From positions 108,730 through 172,729 of the forward strand of contig JAURVB010013583.1 of assembly GCA_033002965.1 (NCBI GenBank): a stretch of 64,000 nucleotides of DNA, read 5' to 3'. Positions 54,131 through 64,000 of this stretch are shown one piece after another. The DNA comes from Piper betle. Taxonomy: Eukaryota > Streptophyta > Magnoliopsida > Piperales > Piperaceae. Under the pieces are notes generated by a model. The model saw nothing but the letters and a program-made list of their open reading frames with translations. It did no database searches and was not told where the DNA came from. Made by a program: the position numbers and the translations under genes. Numbering within the stretch: position 1 is the first letter of the stretch; each line of letters opens with the position of its first letter.

Positions 54131-56107
54131 GGTAGCCCTCGGGTCGACAGTGTCCCCCTTTCTTTCTCATTCTCATACCTTGGCCATTTCTCTATCGCTT
54201 CTCGCATGAAATCTCATTCCTTTCCGCCCTCTGCACCTTCTATATTACTCCTGGCCTTGAGTACGAAGGCCGAGCACTCTCAGGCAGTCGCCTTTAGTAC
54301 CCTTTGAAACCATAAGTCTAGACATGCGCTGCATTATAGTACCCGTGAACCTCCACACTTCTCTGGGTTTGAGGAACTCAAAGGTGTTGTCAGGATCCCT
54401 CGGGAATGAAATGGACCGCACACCATTCCAGAGCCCACTATCAACTCACATGTCCCCGCTCGCGTAGCACGGTGGTCTGATTTCCCTCATTCAATCTCTC
54501 ACTAAAAACGCGAAAACTATACATATATATAGGTCTAGGTTGGGATTTATACAATAGGTGCGAAGGCATCGTGAGCTGGATCTGAAGTTCGAAAACAAAC
54601 TCGAGGGATCTCATCCTCGAGGGTTATTAATCCGAAAAATCGTTGGCTAAATGGCCAGAGTTAAGTGGGATCCGATAAAACACCACTTAACTCGTCCTGC
54701 ACATGATAAATCAAATACACAATAGAGTAGCGTAAAAACAGAGAACGAGTACTAAACGGACCTGGTAGAAGCTCCAAACGGGTCCACGCGCCTAGGCGGC
54801 GAGCTCCTACACCGTACCTACACAATCAAGCTAAAAACTAACGCCCGCATGATGAATCACACATCCTATAGCATGCACACACAATCAACACAATCACTCA
54901 TCAATCAACACACATCAACCTATATCAATTCTAGCAAGTCTACTTAGGCTAGTTTGCATTAGATTATGATCATTACCTAGTTACCCTAATTAGTTTCTTA
55001 ACCTCAATTTTTAACACCACTCAATCAAACAAATTTCATATTTTATCCTTAATCAAATCTACATTTATATATATTATTATAACACACAATTCACCAATCC
55101 TAGAATGCAATTCTAATAATTAATACTTTCAAATAATTAAGTTAAAATAAATTATACCTCGCGTCGTCGAAAATCGGTGACGGCTAGGGTTTCCGTTTCG
55201 TGGCTCAAAACTCGAATTCGGCACCTAGCGGCGTCCGAAGTCTGATCAGATTGGACCGGGTGCGTTTGGCGGATGATTCGGCGAATTTCCCACGAATCCA
55301 ATTTTTCGGCGAATCCGGCGGTTTTCCGGCGAGTGTCAGCAGTTTTTCGGCGGATTCCGGTGGTTTTCCGGTGATGATTCAGGACGGGCCAATCAGGGGG
55401 TCTATCGGCACCAGCTCAACGAGCTTGGTCCGATGGTGGTGTCAAACAAAGCAGCCGGGGCGGCGATGGCTGTCGGCGGCGGCGTCGAAAATGGGTGGTG
55501 GCGGCGGCGTGCTCAGATTGGGGCTGCGGCCGGCCTCGACGGCGCTCGGGATGGTGGGGGAAACGTCGGCAACGGCGGGAGGGTGAGACTGGTGGTCACA
55601 ACGGTGGCGATGGTGACTGAACGGCAGCAGAATCCGGCCCGGAGTGGCTACGGCCGAGGCGGTTTAGTGGCATCGTGGCGGCACGCCGGCATGCGATCGG
55701 TGGCCGGAATCGGTCGGGGCAGCATGGCCACGGTTTGGCAAGGCGGAGCGGTGTCGGCGACGGCGGCGGCGGCGGCAGCACACAGCGGCGAGGGTTTTGG
55801 GAGGGTAAGTGTCAGGAGGGAGAAAATACCCTCAATGGCAGTTTCGTAATTAAGTATTGACTCGATTCCTACTCGAGTCAAAATAATAACTAGTTCATAA
55901 TAAATTCTAAAAATAATCTAGGAAAATATGGAAAAATCCCATAAAATAAAACAAACACAACAACATCCAAATGACATACTCTATAACTAATAACCCACCC
56001 AAATATAATCCAACGCGTCTTAATGTGTTATTCAGCCTAAAACTATTCTACGATCAAATATAAATAACAATCAATACTGCATACCTCCATATACTTGATA
56101 ACCCATT
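54131..56107 (-). mobile_element. Long LTR, proximal part, right of the nested insertion
   Basis: Matches, in reverse, about 22,265 down to 20,285 of the solo LTR. Compared with the left half (44,745-45,307), about 180-190 bp of LTR at the insertion point are missing. The last 180 bp at the LTR start are also missing at the right. Contains the GC-rich tract (about 55,160-55,850), whose open frames are compositional. Confidence 0.85.
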
Positions 56108-58353
56108 CCTTCGGTTTTTGGAATTGTTGGGTTTATCCTATATCAGTCGTAGAGGGTATTGGTGACTTCTATATATGCTAATGAGAGTTTTATTCCTTGA
56201 ACTAGTTTTTAAAGTAAGAAAAACCTATGATACTTATTACAAGTCCATTTTTAGGGGCCAAAAAGGCGTAACATAATATAGTTGCCAAGAAAAAATAATT
56301 ACTAATCTAGTTTAGAAATACATCTTGCATTATTTGGATGAGCTGCGTAAGCTTAATAAACTACAAACAGCACTATGATGTTCCGTCGTTAAATTAACAC
56401 TGCAATCGACCGAAAGACAAGCAACAAATGAGCAAGGAGAAGCAGCAAACAAATGACAAATGACAAATGACAAAGCACAACCTTGAGGAAATACTTGACT
56501 CGTACAAAACACGGGCGCACTTCAATTCAAGCTGTTCATACATCGAAGTTCGAACTGCCACTGGAAGCCATGAATGCTGTCATGGACCATGGTACAAGCA
56601 CACTGGGTAACTCTATGCAGATGCTCAACTATTTTAGAACCGATAAATTACTTGGATTGTTGGTTTTCCCTATGAAACAATTGTTGCAAGGTAGGTTGCA
56701 AGCAGTGCTCATCGGCATACAAAGATAATAGACATGAACAGTGGTTGCTAGTTTATCGTCCTTTAAAGACACAAGATATAAGAGCACAGTAGTCCTACCA
56801 CTAAGCCGAGCTGGGCATTGATTGTCCTGGAGGAGGACGGCAACAGAGATGAAATGGAGAAATGAGGACACTTTTCAGACGAATAGACACAAGAAAATGA
56901 ACAACAAAGTCAAGTCGTTCAGGGCTGCTTCGCCCATGTGCCTCTAATTTCTCCTCTCATGCATACCCAGCTTGTCCAATGTTGCAGGTCTTAACGGGGG
57001 CCAGAAGATGCTCCCCATATCATATAGAAGTGATGAACGCTGCTTTGCAGCTCAAGTTGTTCTATACATGTCAAAAACCAGTCTGCACGCACTTAAATAT
57101 ATTGGGCTTATGATAGAAGAATGAACTCGACACAGTAACATCTTACATATACTTGCACTTGAGTTGATTGTTTGGGTGAAAATAGACTTATAATTTTCTC
57201 CTGACAGACATGATGACAGGCCTGGAGAGAGTCATATACAGCTCATGGATTATAAGTGCATTATATACTTCGTATATGTGACCAAATTCCCTTTAAGAAA
57301 AAATAGACAATGACCAAAATCTTGGGCTGAATCTCTGTTTCCATAAGACAATAAAATTTTTCCTATTTTTTAGTGATAGGTGAACGGTGGGAGGGGATTG
57401 ACCAAGTTAAAATTTGAAGTGGGAATTTTAGGAATAGTTGATCTCTTCTCCTCTCATTACCTTTTTCAAGGAAACAGATATTACTTTTTAATGTATATTT
57501 TTCATTTAACAAAAAATATATAAGTAACCTACTTATATTATGTAAGTATGTATCTCAATTTATTTTTATATTCGATGATTTATACGTTAGATTCCACACT
57601 TTCTTCGACTTTTTTGTCTCGTATTTTATATTAGATATTAGATGTAGGGTTTGTAAACTATCTAGACAATTGATTGGTTTACATTAACAGCTTAAATCAA
57701 TTCTATTAACCTAAATAAACCAATCCAACTAATAGTTTCCAGTTTCCACATTCCACCCATCACGCCCAAAAAATAATAATGCTAAGAACAAGCTAGCTAT
57801 TGTCACTTAAAAAACTATAAGTCTATGAATATGCATTTTTTATCCTGTAGCGGACCAAAACTAGTTAATAATGAACAAAGTGACGGGCCTCAAAAGTTGA
57901 ATTAGGCCCAAACCACAAGCCCACTATTTCCCCTTCCCCTAGCCCTTCTTTCCCTTTGTAATAACCAATTCTTCTTTCCATGAAATGGCAACGATAAAAG
58001 AGGTCGGAAATCGATCTTTGAAGCAGTTACGAAGGCAACCCTACTAGAAAAAACGTTATATACGGCGACCGGTGACCGGCGACGTAGTTTGTCGTATAAA
58101 TCATTAATTAATTACTGCAAATGCAAAGCATATACGGCGACATGTTTTGCAAGTACCCTCTTCTCTTTGTCAGTTTGTGCTGGAGGTTTTGTTGGCTTCT
58201 GAGAAAGCTTATTTATTTTTAATTGGTTATATACCACGTGCAACGTGTGGGGGCGTGCTTTTACGAATAGATCAATATTATAATCATTAATTAATTATAA
58301 AATTGCCGATGCAAACAAATCAATACCATATTTAATTTATTTTAACAATATCC
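56108..58353. other. Interval with no supported gene
   Basis: Mixed composition. Open frames at 56,483-56,728 (plus, 81 codons) and 56,629-56,871 (minus, 80 codons) overlap and have no features I recognise. A short AAATGAC triplet repeat lies at 56,448-56,472. Confidence 0.4.
58039..58120 (+). repeat. Possible CACTA-type terminal sequence
   Basis: CCCTACTAGAAAAAACG followed by ACGGCGACCGGTGACCGGCG resembles the CACTACTAGAAAAA... ends of many plant CACTA elements, with the first bases changed. A matching opposite end was not found. Confidence 0.3.
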
Positions 58354-59292
58354 ATGGCTGCAAAAATCAGAATCATAATTAGTTTTTGAGGGAGTCACTG
58401 AATTAAATTGAATTAGTCTAAATCGACTAAGAATTGGTTCAGTTGAATCGGTCCAAATTGGTCATATGTAAAATTTTAACTTAGTCAAAATTGGTAGGTT
58501 ATTAATTACAAAGCATGTCATTTTGATGTCATTTTTATGTTGAGATGTGTACTATATTTTATAATACTTTTTTCATATTTTTGGAATTTTTTAAATTATT
58601 TAGAGTTATTTATTATTTTTGACTCAAATCGAAGTAAAGTCAACTTTTCATTACGAGAATGCCACCTACATTTTCTTTCCCCACCGCCCCCCTTCTCTCT
58701 CCCCGATGCCGTCAATCTCGCCTAGCCGGCCCAGCCTCCCCCCACCGGCCCTGCCCCGTCCCTGCCCCCATTGCCCCTGCCCCACCCCGCCGCGTCATTG
58801 CCTCCATCGCTGCCTTGGACCGGCACACGGGGTTGGCAGGAAGGGGAGGCAACATACGGTCGGCAGGAAGGGGCGAGCAGTAGATAGGAGGAGGGAGGGC
58901 GGATGCAAGGGGCGGTGGCGGAGGGGTGGAGAGCAAGGGATGGCACACGGGTCGGCGGCCGCGACAAAGGGACGGGCAAGGTTGGCGGTGGCAGACAGGC
59001 GGAGGAAGTGTAAGTAATTTATTCTAGGTTTTTAAACTTTTGATTCCACTTTTACCCATGCATAAATAATTTAGTTAATATCATACATAGGATATTTTTT
59101 GTCATTTACCCATAAAACCTATTCTTCCCGATTCTGAATCAGCCGTGAATCGATCGGAATTGGGGTGAATCGGCCAATTCGTCGACTGGTTTATTAAAAA
59201 CCCGATTCGACGCCCTTTTTTGGATCGGATTGCTTCAGATCAGAGTTAAATCGGCCGATTCCGAATAGAATCGGCTGATTTCTTCATCTATG
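58354..59292 (+). mobile_element. MULE-like element, second copy
   Basis: Shares with the copy at 30,078 the left end (ATGGCTGCAAAAATC), the GGGAGTCACTGAAT phrase, the LTR-derived module, the C/GC-rich middle and the right end GGCTGATTTCTTCATCTA. The flanks CAATATCC and CAACATCT could be a decayed target duplication. It has no transposase. Confidence 0.65.
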
Positions 59293-59514
59293 CCAACATC
59301 TAATAGAAAATTGCATTTCTTCTAAATATGTATCTAATTCTTCTTCTAGTCTTATTTTTCCTATCTCCAAGCAAAAGTTTGTCACTGAGAAGTTCAATGA
59401 AAAATTTAGACACTGAATTGACACCGAAAAGTGGTGGTTACTCTAAATTGTGGTGACAATGAAATCCGACACTGTTTTGACATTGCTTGCTTCAGTGTCT
59501 AAATGTTAGATATC
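59293..59514. other. Short repeat-like spacer
   Basis: Repeats of a GACACTGA/GTGACAATGA theme (59,380-59,510), resembling subterminal repeats of DNA transposons. Not assigned. Confidence 0.3.
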
Positions 59515-60975
59515 GAGGGATCTCATCCTTGTAGTTTTATTAAACATGTGTAGAAAATGTGGCTAAATGGCCCGATATCGGAGGGATCCGATAAAACGCC
59601 GCCGATGTTGTCATACATCTAAAATACGACTAAGCTCGACACGCAAGGAGTCAAGCAGTGATCAAATAAAAGGAGAGTCTTACAGACTTGTGGTCCAAGC
59701 TCCAAGCACATCGATACATTTATGGCGAGGCCAGTCTTCGTAACCTATGTTGAAACTCACTGTTAAGTAAAATACTAATGTTTTTATATGATGCATGTCT
59801 CGTGATATATACTCGTATCATTAATACATCATAATAAAGAAAATAGTGCTCGCAAGCCTACTAGTAAACACTCGACATGCAAGTTGAAATATAATAATAA
59901 AAAATAAATAAATAAACAAATACATAAACATAAATAATACTCTAATCATAAAATAATAATATAATTATACTACATAAATACATGGCTAAACACAAGTAAA
60001 TATCAAAATATACTTGTGTTAGTAAATACATAAATAAATATGTAATTATTCAATAAATAAATAAATAAGAAAATATTTAATACCCATTAATCATGAATAT
60101 TAATGATATCATAGTTATACAAATATATAAATAATAGGAAATAAATAATCATGAATAAATAATAAATAAATAAATAATAAATAAATAAATAATCATAATA
60201 TCCAAACATGCTAAATAATGTGAATATGCATCTAAACTAATCTAGGGAGCCTCGAATTACCAAAATCAGTTGAGAAGCGACCGAAAACGACAGAAAATGA
60301 GCTGAACTAGATCAAGTGAGCTTAAATGAACTGAATTGGGCCAAGTCAACTTGGTTTGGGTTAAGTAAACTGTTGGGCTGGGTCAACTGGGCTGGTCTGA
60401 ATTGATGGACATGGACACGGCTCGGACTGGTGGACTCGGGCACGACCAGGCAAACTTGAACGCGGGCATCTGGTCGCGACACAGGCAAACGGGTTGCACG
60501 GTGGGTAACGGTGCTCGTAGCCGGAAAACACCAACGGTGGGGTGGACGAGGATGCCACCAGCTGGGATCGATGGAGGGGAGGATAGGGGAACGTGATGGT
60601 GGTGGCGATCAGTAAGGTCTGGCTGTCGACAGGCCAGGAAAAGGCCGAGAACCATCGGTATTGCTGTCGAGTGCGGCGACTCGTCGGCGGCGATCACAGT
60701 CATGACGGTGTTCGTGGGTGGTCTCAAAATGTTGGCCTCGATAAGATGAACCGATCTGAGCTGACAGTCGGTAATGTTCGGCTAATGGATGGCCGAAAAA
60801 GGGCCAAAAATGATCGAAAACGTCCCCATGCAAGTGCGAGTCGCCGGCGGCGATCGCGGCCACAACGGCAATCAATTGATAACTCTGTAAAAGGGTTATT
60901 ATTCTTTGCATTTCATGTTATTTTTGTCATGTTTCGAGTGATTTTTATTTCACTTTTATTTGTTTAAAAGTTTAT
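59515..60975 (-). mobile_element. Divergent long LTR, part one
   Basis: The segment CGAGGGATCTCATCCTTGTA through GGGATCCGATAAAACGCC and the later AAGCTCCAA phrase follow the same order as 54,598-54,790 in the main LTR family, but divergence is strong. A GC-rich tract occupies about 60,400-60,870. (AAAT)n-type runs lie at 60,040-60,190. Confidence 0.55.
60040..60195. repeat. (AAAT)n-rich low-complexity tract
   Basis: Interrupted runs of AAAT/ATAA units inside the divergent LTR. Confidence 0.8.
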
Positions 60976-62214
60976 TAGATATTATTAATAATGGAAGAAA
61001 TTATTGTGATTTTGGTATAAAAAAGTATTAATTAATGTTGTTCTAGCAGGTTATAAGAGTTAGAAGACATGTCGGAATGAACTCGGGGCGAAATGGGGCC
61101 AAAAAGCACAACCTTGAAACGGTAATCGAGAACAGGGTGCTTGAGCACTAGGATTCAGAGCGGTCGAGTGTTGGCCTTTCTATTAAGAAAATTTTATGGC
61201 CAAGAGCAGAGTGCTCGAGCCCTGGATTTAGAGCACTTGAGCACTGGTGGCAGAAAAACTGATTTTTTTGATATTTCTGGAGAACCTAGTGGACCCCACT
61301 TGAAATATTTGGTTTGATCCTTTATAAAATTTATTAGGCTTTTAAAGAATGGTGAGAACATCTCTAGACGGCTAAGTGACGACACGAGAGATGAGAAGGA
61401 ACGACGAAGAAGTTGGACCAGAAGAAGAAGATGCTTTCTCAAAAAGAGTTTTTCATATTTTGATTTAGTTTTCTTCGTAATTAAATTATATCTTTCATAT
61501 AACATATGAATTTCTTGAGTTGAACCGAATATTTTATTAAGAAAAATTTTTTTCTAGGATTTTCAATGACACCTAATGCATGGATTAATAAAGGTTATTA
61601 ATTTTTATCTAAGTGATTGTAATGTTGGATCATCTATTCTATCTTGTTCTTAACGCTATCATTAAACTGGCCACATATTGTTAGATCTAGAGATTTGATC
61701 TTATCTAGAGATAGAAAGATTAAATTTATCATTAAATAAAATAGCATTTGTTCTTCTGTTTTAGGCGATTCAAATGCGAGATAGAGATATACTCATATCT
61801 TTAGTAACTATTAAGAGCAAAACTTATCATTCACATACACAATTTCATATAGATATAGAAGTTTGGTGCAAATGATAAGTTTATGTTAAATCAAGAGATT
61901 ATCATGAATAATTAATTCCCGTGGTTAATGATTCAAAGGTACAATTAATAGGTAGAAGTTGTAACTTTAATCATATAGAGCATTAGGTGAAATTGAAAAT
62001 CCTATGTTTGTCGTCTTGAAGTTAATATCTAATTTAAATATTGCATGTTAGATTAATTCCTATTTCATAATTAAATCACTCTTTGAATTTGATTTCATTT
62101 AAGTATAATTAATTAAATTAGTTTTGGTAATTGAGAATTTCTACTACTAATTCCTCGTGGAATGATACTTTCTTATCACTTTTATTATTTGATTAGGCAT
62201 GTGCACTTGTGTTA
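60976..62214. mobile_element. Insertion splitting the divergent LTR, possibly a Tat/Athila-type LTR
   Basis: Sequence unrelated to the surrounding LTR. The right part contains TTCCTCGTGGAATGATACTT and GGCATGTGCACTTGTG, similar to the ends of Tat/Athila-group LTRs. A 24-bp inverted repeat lies inside (61,556-61,579 and 61,980-62,003). Boundaries are approximate and I found no target duplication. Confidence 0.4.
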
Positions 62215-63196
62215 TAATTTCCACATCATCGATGGCCGGGTCCTCCAAACGAAAAGAACTTGGCTGAGGAGAGCCGTTGGCGTGGTTAGCTTCAACGCAG
62301 AGGACACTCGCCGGTGCAGAAATTGGTCTGAAAGGTGGCAGCGACGGTGATAAACAGTGATAAAAACTCAATAGCCCGTGCCGATCGTGACGGTGGGTAC
62401 AGACCAATAGCTAGCCACAAGGTGATGACAACCGTACCGATCTCGGTGGCCGGAGGAGGAGGTAGGGGGTCTCGCTGGCAGGCGAGCCAAAATGGCGGTG
62501 GCAACGCCATGGGTGAATAACGCCGAAAATGAGAGAAAAACCACTGAAAACCAGATGAGGGGGCGATAAAGGTTGAGTGGACGGCTCAGACCATGCCACG
62601 TGGCACAGTCCAAGAACGTCCGACAACTTGTGGCCTAGTGGGGCCCACTTATAGGTATATGCACTATTGATATGGACGAAAAGCTCGGATCGAGACTGTC
62701 AAAAGTCAAACTGACTCTAGTCCTAAAATAACTCTATGGGCGGGAATCGAGTTAAGAGGACTGAAATAAACCTCGAAACCCTAAACTTAATTAGGTAAAA
62801 AAATCTGGTACTCAATTAAGTTAGGCCCACACAGGCAATCCAGTAGTTTGAAATTCCTATGCTTTATGCAAATGAAATACTCTAAAAATCCCAAACATAT
62901 ACTAAACACTGCAATGATCTAGATCTATGCCTAAAACCCTAGCTAACCCATAAAAAAAATCATTTGTATACTTCATGTATACACTAATAAATCGTGCTCT
63001 ACTGTATCATAACGGAATTTATCATCTGCATGTCGGACATACTCAGCTATGATAACATGCTGATAGGCCATCTGAGCCCAATACTCGTATTCTAAAAATT
63101 GAACTTGCTTGGGCTTGATCGAACAGACTCGAGACCGGCCTGAATTGGGCAACCTACAAGTGGGTAAAATCCTAACCCGAAGTTGGGGGTTTTACA
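62215..63196 (-). mobile_element. Divergent long LTR, part two, with LTR start
   Basis: The right edge is GGGGGTTTTACA at 63,196, giving a minus-strand LTR start TGTAAAACCCCC like the main family start TGTAAAACCCGTGA. It carries a GC-rich tract at 62,220-62,640. Confidence 0.55.
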
Positions 63197-63844
63197 ATCC
63201 CTAATTGATTTAAGCACTTATTGATTAATCATTCAATTTGTGTTGATTATGCATTGTTATATTTTCAATTTGTTATAGTATATACTCAATTTCATGAAAA
63301 ATCACTGAAAATGATTTTTTAATGTTCATTTTCGAATTTATAATTGCTTATATCTTCCATGATCTGAATTGTTATGTATAATTTGCTTGCATTTGAATTT
63401 GCTGTGTTTCATTGTATTCAACTTTATACTATTGATTGAATTTGTGATAATTGAGTGTTAATTGAACTTTTAGTGATTGTGAATGTTATATATTTAATTT
63501 ACACAATTAATTAAATATTTCATTGTTAGGTATTATAATTATTGACTATTTCAACATCAAAATCTATCATCTTTATCAGTTGGAGGTTTGCCATTGTTGA
63601 TTAATTTCCTTAACATTATTAGCTTGTAGCTTTATAGCTAAAAAATATTTACATATAAACACTAAAATGAGAATAGATGTAACTACTGATAAAAAACAAA
63701 TCTAGCTAACTAATATATAATTGTCATTTTTTGTTAATCTTAATTGTTGTGGATTGTTTGTGTTATATTCTATGACATTTGTAAAGGTACACACATATAA
63801 CATGATACCTTAGAGGTGATTGATTATGGGTGTACTAGAGGAGA
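63197..63844. other. AT-rich interval, nothing recognised
   Basis: No gene or repeat end recognised. It is upstream of the transposase fragment and may be its 5-prime region. Confidence 0.4.
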
Positions 63845-64000
63845 ATGTTAGGTGGTGGTTTGCATCCAGAATTTGTGTTAGGAGTGAATGAATTCCTAAA
63901 TGTTGCTTTTGCTCATGCTCAATTGCGAGGAGAGCAGACAATTAGTTGTCCTTGTGATAAATGCACAACTCGTTATATATGCACTTGTAATGTGAAGTGT
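63845..64000 (+). CDS. CACTA-type transposase-associated domain, cut by window end
   Basis: An ATG at 63845, nine bases after an in-frame TAG (63836), opens a frame that stays open to the last base (52 codons). It encodes HPEFVLGVNEFLNVAF followed by ISCPCDKC, the arrangement of the transposase-associated domain at the N terminus of plant CACTA (En/Spm) TNP2-like proteins: an EF-GV-EFL-FA helix and then CPC.KC zinc ligands. A preceding exon is possible. Whether the full protein is intact cannot be judged. Confidence 0.65.
   Translation, partial: MLGGGLHPEFVLGVNEFLNVAFAHAQLRGEQTISCPCDKCTTRYICTCNVKC

Noticed and set aside
55200..55849. Frames of 128 and 138 codons
   Set aside because: They are the GC-rich tract of the long LTR in reverse orientation.

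Overview
The window is nuclear DNA of a flowering plant. Three plant-type protein genes with canonical GT-AG introns or plant domain architecture sit in about 64 kb that is mostly transposon-derived: Ty3/gypsy chromovirus and Athila-type retroelements, very long LTRs, and MULE/hAT/CACTA-like DNA transposon remnants. GC-rich 5-prime ends of the genes lie in AT-rich intergenic DNA. I could not settle the species or whether it is a monocot.

Layout. 1-2.8 kb: repeat debris, including a 150-bp GC-rich tandem repeat. 3.08-5.03 kb (+): a single-exon LysM receptor-like pseudokinase with a one-base frame break. 5.26-5.81 kb: a hAT-like element. 6.68-12.03 kb (-): a seven-exon plastid transaldolase. 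13.37-16.45 kb: a complete solo LTR with perfect 5-bp target duplication. 16.5-19.6 kb: diffuse repeat DNA. 19.6-29.09 kb (-): a decayed Ty3/gypsy element with 5-prime LTR and tRNA-Met primer site, carrying a second intact solo LTR of the same LTR family inside its integrase region. 30.08-30.80 kb: a MULE-like element with a 9-bp target duplication. 30.85-31.49 kb: a long-TIR MITE. 33.12-39.96 kb (-): a 16-exon BONZAI/copine gene. 40.63-41.43 kb: a GC-rich foldback element. 44.75-56.11 kb: a three-layer nest (big LTR, then Athila, then chromovirus). 58.35-59.29 kb: a second MULE-like copy. 59.5-63.2 kb: a divergent LTR split by another insertion. The last 156 bases open a CACTA-type transposase-associated domain.

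The three host genes are not an operon and show no common pathway: chitin or Nod-factor type perception at the plasma membrane (LysM protein), non-oxidative pentose phosphate metabolism in the plastid (transaldolase), and calcium/phospholipid-dependent membrane signalling (copine).

Two results stand out. First, the only obstacles to full-length reading of all three genes are single-base indels, four of the five being one-base losses in A/T homopolymers; the exon lengths and phases otherwise fit perfectly. This points to consensus error in the sequence rather than three independent pseudogenes. Second, a segment of roughly 180 bp plus a following GC-rich tract is shared by the large LTR family, two MULE-like elements and a fragment at the left end, so one sequence module has moved between element classes.
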